DNA from: Candidatus Woesearchaeota archaeon
Lineage (GTDB): Archaea > Nanobdellota > Nanobdellia > Woesearchaeales > UBA11576
DNA length: 8,816 nt
Reading direction: 5' to 3'
NCBI GenBank assembly: GCA_030591125.1
Contig: JAUVBP010000040.1
Coordinates: forward strand, 1-8,816
Position numbers and translations under genes: made by a program
Part shown: positions 5,636 through 8,816 of the stretch, piece by piece
Layout: every line of letters starts with the position of its first letter
Position numbering within the stretch: position 1 is the first letter of the stretch
The notes under the pieces: model-generated
Told to the model about the DNA's origin: nothing
The model's input: only the letters and a program-made list of their open reading frames with translations
Database searches by the model: none

Positions 5636-6016
5636 TCAATCCACATATGCACAGAAGGTCGCGCATGCGACCTTACCGGTCACCCCATCGATCTTCACGA
5701 CGCTCTCATAAGGCGTACCATCTTTCTCAGCCACGATGAATGTAGCGTAGTAGTCACCTTCCTCTGGCTCGAGGTATGCGCTTACGATCTGAGACTTACC
5801 GCCATAAGGAGCGAAGAATGCTGTCACGTAACGCTTTGCATAGTTCTCTGCATCCTTCTTGTTGACACCAGCGACCTTATTGATTCCGCACTCAGATTTG
5901 TCCAGAGTCACTTTTCCGTTAGCGCAGTCATACTGCTGTTCTGGCGTGCACCCTGCGACGGATATCAACCCAAACACGAGCACTGATAGAATGATAATGA
6001 ATGATAGTCGCTTCAT
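5636..6016 (-). CDS. Small secreted lipoprotein with a PepSY-like C-terminal part
   Basis: A 126-residue exported protein. Residues 1-22 are a classic signal peptide: MKR, a hydrophobic stretch, then LISVAGC, a lipobox whose Cys23 would be lipidated to anchor the protein outside the cytoplasmic membrane. The mature part has four more cysteines (31, 43, 118, 122), suggesting two disulfides. Residues 53-117 (DAENYAKRYVTAFFAPYG, then YATFIVAE, then YESVVKIDGVTGKV) resemble a single PepSY-type unit, especially the final V-x-IDGxTGKV hairpin; this resemblance is by eye. PepSY units are often inhibitory or sensory domains outside the cell, but the role here is unknown. The ATG at 6016 is preceded by AAGGTGATC, a near-perfect match to the 16S anti-Shine-Dalgarno, and a TATA box at 6067-6075 predicts a leader of about 30 nt. 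Confidence 0.87.
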   Translation of the reverse strand: MKRLSFIIILSVLVFGLISVAGCTPEQQYDCANGKVTLDKSECGINKVAGVNKKDAENYAKRYVTAFFAPYGGKSQIVSAYLEPEEGDYYATFIVAEKDGTPYESVVKIDGVTGKVACATFCAYVD

Positions 6017-6018
6017 CA

Positions 6019-6027
6019 GATCACCTT
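6019..6027 (-). promoter_or_regulatory. Strong Shine-Dalgarno site for the lipoprotein gene
   Basis: AAGGTGATC on the minus strand is complementary to the archaeal 16S 3' end over eight or nine bases and lies 2 nt before the ATG at 6016. It contrasts with the leaderless starts of the neighbours. Confidence 0.6.
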
Positions 6028-6066
6028 TTTATTAGTTGTATGTGAGGAAACCATATCTGAGGATAG

Positions 6067-6075
6067 TATTTAAAA
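6067..6075 (-). promoter_or_regulatory. TATA box for the lipoprotein gene
   Basis: TTTTAAATA on the minus strand, centred about 55 bp before the ATG. The expected RNA start near 6045 leaves a leader of about 30 nt, in line with the Shine-Dalgarno at 6019-6027. Confidence 0.5.
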
Positions 6076-6155
6076 TTAACTGATGTGAAACAGGGTTATG
6101 AGGGCTCTCGCAGGATAATAGGGCAATATTGAGGCTTCCAGGCAGGACAAAAACA

Positions 6156-6163
6156 TTTATAAG
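6156..6163 (+). promoter_or_regulatory. Upstream promoter (P1) of the structured rps15 leader
   Basis: TTTATAAG after CAGGACAAAAACA, an arrangement similar to the tRNA-Gln promoter (CAGGACAAAG then TTTATAAAG). The expected start is about 6183-6187, the 5' edge of the folded region. It is about 165 bp before the rps15 ATG. Confidence 0.5.
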
Positions 6164-6183
6164 TAAGCAGTTTTCCCCTCTAG

Positions 6184-6279
6184 ACAGCAAATATCGAGAG
6201 GCAGGTCGGTCGCAAGGCTCACCTGCGCTGGAGGTGTAAGCGAGTTCTTACATTCCTTACTCGAACGATAGACGCTAGA
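6184..6279 (+). ncRNA. Structured RNA, likely rps15 5' leader: GNRA hairpin plus possible pseudoknot
   Basis: GCAGGT (6201-6206) pairs with ACCTGC (6221-6226). After a C-C mismatch the stem continues GGTC/GGCT to a GCAA tetraloop (6212-6215). Downstream, TGTAAG (6235-6240) pairs with CTTACA (6247-6252), and the enclosed loop CGAGT (6241-6245) is complementary to ACTCG (6259-6263), together an H-type pseudoknot. TCTAG (6179-6183) and CTAGA (6275-6279) could close the whole element if the RNA starts early enough. GTAAG can also pair with the CTTAC at 6257-6260 region, so alternative folds exist. A second TATA-like box after it (6283-6290) means the element could be a separate RNA or a leader present only on the P1 transcript. 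Autoregulation by S15 is inference. Confidence 0.45.
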
Positions 6280-6282
6280 ACA

Positions 6283-6290
6283 TATAAAAA
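6283..6290 (+). promoter_or_regulatory. Possible proximal promoter (P2) of rps15
   Basis: TATAAAAA centred about 38 bp before the rps15 ATG. It would start RNA near 6310, just at the GGAG (6311-6314) that serves as Shine-Dalgarno. Use of P2 would bypass the folded leader. Confidence 0.35.
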
Positions 6291-6323
6291 CAAAAAAACA
6301 GATATCGATCGGAGTTGAATAAT

Positions 6324-6779
6324 ATGGCAAGAATGCACTCACGAGACAAGGGAGTCAGCGGCTCAAAGAAACCACTGAAGAAAAGCGTACCTACATGGAT
6401 AAGGTACAAGGCCAAAGAGGTCGAGATGCTCATCACCAAGATGGCAAAGGACGGCAAGACCAGCAGCCAGATAGGCATGATGCTGAGGGATGCTTACGGT
6501 ATACCTGACGTCAAGACACTCACAGGAAAGAGCATCACAAAGATACTGGGTGAGAAGAAGCTCACACCTGATGTCCCAGAGGATCTCAGGTCACTGATCA
6601 GGAAAGCAGCACTTGTCAGGAAGCACAAGGATGATAACAAACAGGACATGACTGCGGTCCGTGGGCTGCAGCTCACTGAAGCAAAGATCAACAGGCTTGT
6701 CAAGTACTACAAGAAGAACGGCAGACTGCCAGTCACCTGGAAGTACGATCCTAAGAAAGCGAGCACGTATCTGGAGTAA
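6324..6779 (+). CDS. rps15: 30S ribosomal protein uS15 (archaeal S15P/S13E)
   Basis: Small-subunit protein that binds the central domain of 16S rRNA early in assembly. The 151-residue product has the long archaeal/eukaryotic layout. An N-terminal extension begins MARMHSRDKGVSGSKKP (only distantly present in bacteria), followed by PTWIRYKAKEVEMLI and the very conserved SSQIGMMLRDAYGIPDVK. EDLRSLIRKA then leads into the four-helix S15 core (HKDDNKQDMTAVRGLQL, then RLVKYYKKNGRLPVTWKY). Length and end match the family. The ATG at 6324 is chosen because the family begins MARMHS and because GGAG lies 9 nt upstream; a TTG at 6315 would only add two residues. It is transcribed alone. Its long leader contains the folded element 6184-6279, and T-rich DNA follows the stop. 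Confidence 0.97.
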   Translation: MARMHSRDKGVSGSKKPLKKSVPTWIRYKAKEVEMLITKMAKDGKTSSQIGMMLRDAYGIPDVKTLTGKSITKILGEKKLTPDVPEDLRSLIRKAALVRKHKDDNKQDMTAVRGLQLTEAKINRLVKYYKKNGRLPVTWKYDPKKASTYLE

Positions 6780-6780
6780 A

Positions 6781-6818
6781 TAATTTTTTACATATTTTTT
6801 TACTTCTTTTCTTTTAAC
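6781..6818 (+). terminator. T-rich terminator after rps15
   Basis: Directly after the stop come TAATTTTTTAC, ATATTTTTTTACTTC and TTTTCTTTTAAC: several T-runs of 4-7 in 38 bases and no hairpin, the usual archaeal terminator form. It separates rps15 from the RNA candidate at 6858. Confidence 0.65.
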
Positions 6819-6836
6819 ACATCTATATGTAGCACT

Positions 6837-6850
6837 ATGACTGTAGTCAT
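6837..6850. promoter_or_regulatory. 14-bp palindrome upstream of the ncRNA candidate
   Basis: ATGACT-GT-AGTCAT is a perfect 6-bp dyad around two bases, 8 bp before the terminal helix starting at 6858 and just after the weak TATA-like TCTATATG (6822-6829). Its place between TATA box and expected RNA start is typical of an operator. No regulator is identified. Confidence 0.35.
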
Positions 6851-6857
6851 TAACACT

Positions 6858-7019
6858 AGCAGCACTAAAGCCGGTGACGCCAATGAGCATGCTATCAACT
6901 CTCAGATTAGGATCAATAATCAAGGTACGCCTTCGGCGAAAAAAAGAATGTTACGTCCTTAAGCATGCGGCGGCGTCCTGAGCTTTTCGAAGAGAAGCGA
7001 AGCAGGCTTTAGTGCTGCT
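6858..7019 (+). ncRNA. Candidate noncoding RNA closed by a perfect 15-bp terminal helix
   Basis: AGCAGCACTAAAGCC (6858-6872) is exactly complementary to 7005-7019. Inside, in nested order: GACGCC (6876-6881) with GGCGTC (6972-6977); GCATGC (6887-6892) with GCATGC (6963-6968); and a side hairpin GCTTTTC-GAA-GAGAAGC (6982-6998) on the 3' side of the first junction. The apical 70 nt has GATTA/TAATC (6905-6921), AAGG/CCTT (6922-6925 with 6957-6960) and CGCC-TTC-GGCG (6928-6938). One pair in the side hairpin (6986 with 6994) is U-G on the plus strand but C-A on the minus strand, favouring plus. A weak TATA box (6822-6829) fits a start near 6852-6858; a minus-strand TTTAATATC (7040-7048) would also fit. 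No ORF of merit. I see no RNase P, SRP, 5S or tRNA signatures. Strand and family are unsettled. Confidence 0.5.
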
Positions 7020-7020
7020 C

Positions 7021-7058
7021 AATAAAACTAAGAAAAAGATATTAAAGAAACAAAAAGA
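7021..7058 (-). terminator. T-rich terminator after the winged-helix regulator gene
   Basis: On the minus strand right after the stop: ATCTTTTTGTTTCTTT, then ATCTTTTTCTTAGTTTTATT. Two T5 runs and T-rich surroundings with no hairpin suit archaeal termination. Confidence 0.55.
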
Positions 7059-7059
7059 T

Positions 7060-7341
7060 CTAAAGCAGACTCCTTATCTTATCGATATGGTCTGCCACTT
7101 CCTGGCCTTTCTTCGTAAGAGTAAGAAGCTTGAGCCTTCCCTGCTTATCAAAACTGATAAGGCCAGCATCAGAAAGTTCCTGAAGGATCTTCACGACATG
7201 TGAATAAGTGCAATCGATCTGTTTCGCAAGAGATGACGCATAGATATCAGATTTTGCTGCATTCAATGCGACGAGCATCATTGCAGGTTTCTCTCTGAAA
7301 AAGATATTGAACACGGCTTTCTTCACTTCCTGTTTCATCAT
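7060..7341 (-). CDS. Winged helix-turn-helix transcriptional regulator (MarR/PadR-like)
   Basis: A 93-residue protein that is little more than one winged helix-turn-helix domain. After an N-terminal helix (EVKKAVFNIFFREKPAMML), IYASSLAKQIDCTYSHVVKILQELSDAGLI gives the helix-turn-helix, with TYSHVVKILQEL as the recognition helix. FDKQGRLKLLTLTKKG is the wing, and EVADHIDKIRSLL a final helix that probably dimerises. The layout is that of small archaeal MarR-type regulators; the ligand and targets are unknown. The frame is open to an ATG at 7368, but GGGGGT (7345-7350) before the twin ATGs at 7341 and 7338 points to one of these; 7338 has the better spacing. Repeated TGTCRCATCR boxes between its TATA box and its start suggest autoregulation. 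It is divergent from the helicase gene. Confidence 0.88.
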   Translation of the reverse strand: MMKQEVKKAVFNIFFREKPAMMLVALNAAKSDIYASSLAKQIDCTYSHVVKILQELSDAGLISFDKQGRLKLLTLTKKGQEVADHIDKIRSLL

Positions 7342-7355
7342 CAGACCCCCATATG

Positions 7356-7407
7356 GCGACTTCAACATAAATGTCGCATCGTAATTGTCACATCATATAT
7401 TTAATAA
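7356..7407 (-). promoter_or_regulatory. Promoter and putative operator of the winged-helix regulator
   Basis: A TATA-like TTTATTAAATATAT lies on the minus strand at 7394-7407. Downstream of it, TGTCACATCA (7386-7395) and TGTCGCATCG (7372-7381) are imperfect direct repeats 14 bp apart, and GCGAC (7356-7360) with GTCGC (7373-7377) makes a dyad. Such repeats over the start region usually mark the binding site of the regulator itself; here that is inference. Confidence 0.4.
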
Positions 7408-7433
7408 ACTATACAGAACAACATATAGGGGAA

Positions 7434-7454
7434 AAAGGTTATTTATAAACCTTT
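7434..7454. promoter_or_regulatory. Dyad enclosing a TATA box in the regulator-helicase gap
   Basis: AAAGGTT (7434-7440) and AACCTTT (7448-7454) are perfect inverted repeats flanking ATTTATA, so the dyad is centred on the TATA-like sequence. RNA from it would start near 7470 and run about 105 nt to the helicase ATG, through the hairpins TTTCTCG-T-CGAGAAA (7494-7508) and CTCG/CGAG (7516-7529). Confidence 0.35.
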
Positions 7455-7543
7455 CTATTTGAGTATCCATCACTCAAGGATGGCGAAATATAGTTTCTCG
7501 TCGAGAAATTGGCATCTCGCACGTCCGAGGTAAAGATAAGAAG

Positions 7544-7553
7544 TTATATAAAA
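7544..7553 (+). promoter_or_regulatory. TATA box for the helicase gene
   Basis: TTATATAAAA centred about 26 bp before the ATG at 7575, giving a leaderless mRNA. No Shine-Dalgarno motif precedes the ATG. Confidence 0.6.
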
Positions 7554-7574
7554 CACCGAAATAAACACTGAGAC

Positions 7575-8816
7575 ATGACCGATTCTGATGCGCCAAAGGA
7601 ATGTAAAGAAGAGAAGACTGCACAAAGCATCACACAGGATGATGCGGAGTCCGGCATGCAGAGCGAGACAGAAGAGTTCCTTTTCCCTTACGACAAGATA
7701 AGGAATGTTCAGCTTGCGCTGATGCACGAAGTACGCAATGTCCTCGAAGATAAGAAAGACCTCATCGTGCATGCACCTACCGGACTCGGCAAGACTGCGG
7801 CGACACTTGCCCCTGCACTCAAGTACGCCATCGAGAACAAGAAGAAGATATTCTTCCTCACATCAAGGCACACACAACACATGATCGCGATAGACACCCT
7901 GCGCGAGATAAGGCAGAAGTATGATCTCGACTTCGTGGCAATCGACCTCATAGGGAAGAAATGGATGTGCACAGTACCAGGCATAGATGCCATGCGCGGC
8001 GGAGACTTCTATGACTACTGCAAGAAACAGAGAGAGGATGGACTCTGCGAACAGTACAACGCGACACGCAAGGACAACAAGCTCACACCAGAGACAAAGC
8101 TCGCTCTCGAGACATTGCGCAAGATAAGCCCAGCACACATAGAGAAGTTCACAGAGCTCTGCGGACAGGACAACCTATGCGCATATGAAGTCGCTGCAGA
8201 GCTGTCCAAAGAAGCGTCAGTGATAGTCGCAGACTACTACTACATATTCCACCCGATGATACGGGACCTGTTCCTCAGGAAGTCAAACACAGACGTATCT
8301 GACTGCATAGTCATAGTCGATGAAGGGCACAACCTTCCCGACAGGATACGCGACCTCATGACTACTCGGCTGTCAAACTTCGCCATCAAGCGGAGCATCA
8401 ATGAGCTGAAGAAGATAGGCAACAAGGAGCTCATAGGGAAGCTGGCAGGGATCCAGGACGTGCTGAACGAGCTGTCCCAAGGATTGAAACCTGGCGAGGA
8501 GATTCCCGTCGAGACAGAGGACTTCGTCTCGAAGGTGAGTGAGATAGATGACTATGACGATCTGTCTGCAGAGATAGAGGTGAATGCACAGGCAGTCAGG
8601 GAACAGGAGAAAAGATCCTCGCTCGGATGGATATACGAGTTCATGGAGACCTGGCGCACTGAAGGCACAGGATTCGCAAGGATACTCTCACAGAAGAACA
8701 TACGCAATGAGATCATGACCACCCTTGCGCACAGATGCCTTGACCCGAGCAAGTTCACCGCAGAAATACTCGCTCTTTGCCATTCCACCATAATCATGTC
8801 AGGCACACTGACGCCC
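7575..8816 (+). CDS. XPD/Rad3-family iron-sulfur DNA helicase, C-terminus cut off by the window edge
   Basis: A superfamily 2 helicase that unwinds DNA 5' to 3' using ATP and an iron-sulfur cluster, in the XPD/DinG group linked to repair and damage tolerance. The frame is open for 414 codons to the window end. After an acidic 34-residue N-terminus comes the Q-motif-like FPYDKIRNVQ, then Walker A HAPTGLGKT with Lys73. The Fe-S insertion has cysteines 132 (KWMC), 149 (DYC), 158 (GLC) and 202 (NLCAYE), the four-cysteine pattern of XPD; Cys196 is an extra. Walker B is VDEGHNL (Asp249-His252), DEGH rather than the common DEAH. The Arch-like region fills about 260-395, and SGTLTP is the last motif visible. 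About 150-250 residues (helicase domain 2 remainder) are missing. It starts at ATG 7575 from a TATA box 26 bp upstream. XPD is favoured over DinG, but the specific role is not proven. Confidence 0.93.
   Translation, partial: MTDSDAPKECKEEKTAQSITQDDAESGMQSETEEFLFPYDKIRNVQLALMHEVRNVLEDKKDLIVHAPTGLGKTAATLAPALKYAIENKKKIFFLTSRHTQHMIAIDTLREIRQKYDLDFVAIDLIGKKWMCTVPGIDAMRGGDFYDYCKKQREDGLCEQYNATRKDNKLTPETKLALETLRKISPAHIEKFTELCGQDNLCAYEVAAELSKEASVIVADYYYIFHPMIRDLFLRKSNTDVSDCIVIVDEGHNLPDRIRDLMTTRLSNFAIKRSINELKKIGNKELIGKLAGIQDVLNELSQGLKPGEEIPVETEDFVSKVSEIDDYDDLSAEIEVNAQAVREQEKRSSLGWIYEFMETWRTEGTGFARILSQKNIRNEIMTTLAHRCLDPSKFTAEILALCHSTIIMSGTLTP

Noticed and set aside
6591..6923. 110-codon minus-strand ORF over the rps15 3' end
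   Set aside because: Shadow of rps15 codons that continues through the T-rich terminator into the RNA candidate; no start signals.
6858..7019. Reading the element as a MITE or insertion-sequence remnant with terminal inverted repeats
   Set aside because: The flanks show no target-site duplication, the inner helices are nested as in an RNA, and no second copy is in the window. A genome-wide copy count would be needed to exclude it fully.
7012..7203. 63-codon plus-strand ORF
   Set aside because: Antisense to the winged-helix regulator, and its start lies in the ncRNA terminal helix.
7470..7540. Box C/D guide RNA before the helicase gene
   Set aside because: No RTGATGA C box or paired CTGA D box; only short hairpins are present.
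1..8816. CRISPR array or prophage-type genes
   Set aside because: No regularly spaced repeats of 24-40 bases and no integrase, transposase or Cas-like protein in any frame.

Overview
This 8.8-kb window looks archaeal. It encodes an ATP-dependent DNA ligase, an FtsZ of the archaeal kind, diphthine synthase (Dph5, archaeal/eukaryotic only), ribosomal protein uS15 in its long archaeal form, an XPD/Rad3-type iron-sulfur helicase and an intron-containing tRNA-Gln. Most genes have a TTTAWATA-type TATA box about 25-30 bp before the start, often with no room for a leader. I infer a DPANN-type or other euryarchaeal-grade lineage, because genes stand alone rather than in operons, but the window alone does not fix the phylum.

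Layout: 1-1332 (-) DNA ligase, C-terminus cut off by the window edge; 1445-2242 (+) nitroreductase-family flavoprotein with a charged tail; 2243-2461 a convergent gap holding the ftsZ terminator hairpin and a second inverted repeat; 2462-3532 (-) ftsZ; 3533-4167 a long gene-free region with divergent TATA boxes, a tandem decamer repeat and a probable structured RNA on the + strand; 4168-4974 (+) dph5; 5035-5134 (+) tRNA-Gln(UUG) with a 27-nt intron; 5202-5564 (+) small winged-helix-like protein; 5636-6016 (-) small lipoprotein; 6184-6279 (+) structured RNA/leader with a GNRA hairpin and a possible pseudoknot; 6324-6779 (+) rps15; 6858-7019 a strong candidate noncoding RNA closed by a perfect 15-bp terminal helix; 7060-7341 (-) winged-helix regulator; 7575-8816 (+) XPD-type helicase, cut off by the window edge.

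The genes do not form one pathway. They are core-information and cell-cycle functions: ligation and helicase repair, division, EF-2 diphthamide synthesis, ribosome and tRNA. The unusual part is the intergenic DNA. Three separate stretches (3789-3977, 6184-6279, 6858-7019) have nested complementary arms, no credible ORF and a TATA-like box near the expected start distance. The 6858-7019 element is the best candidate for an undescribed RNA, and the 6184-6279 element is the best candidate for a ribosomal-protein leader switch. All folding was done by eye and no database was searched.
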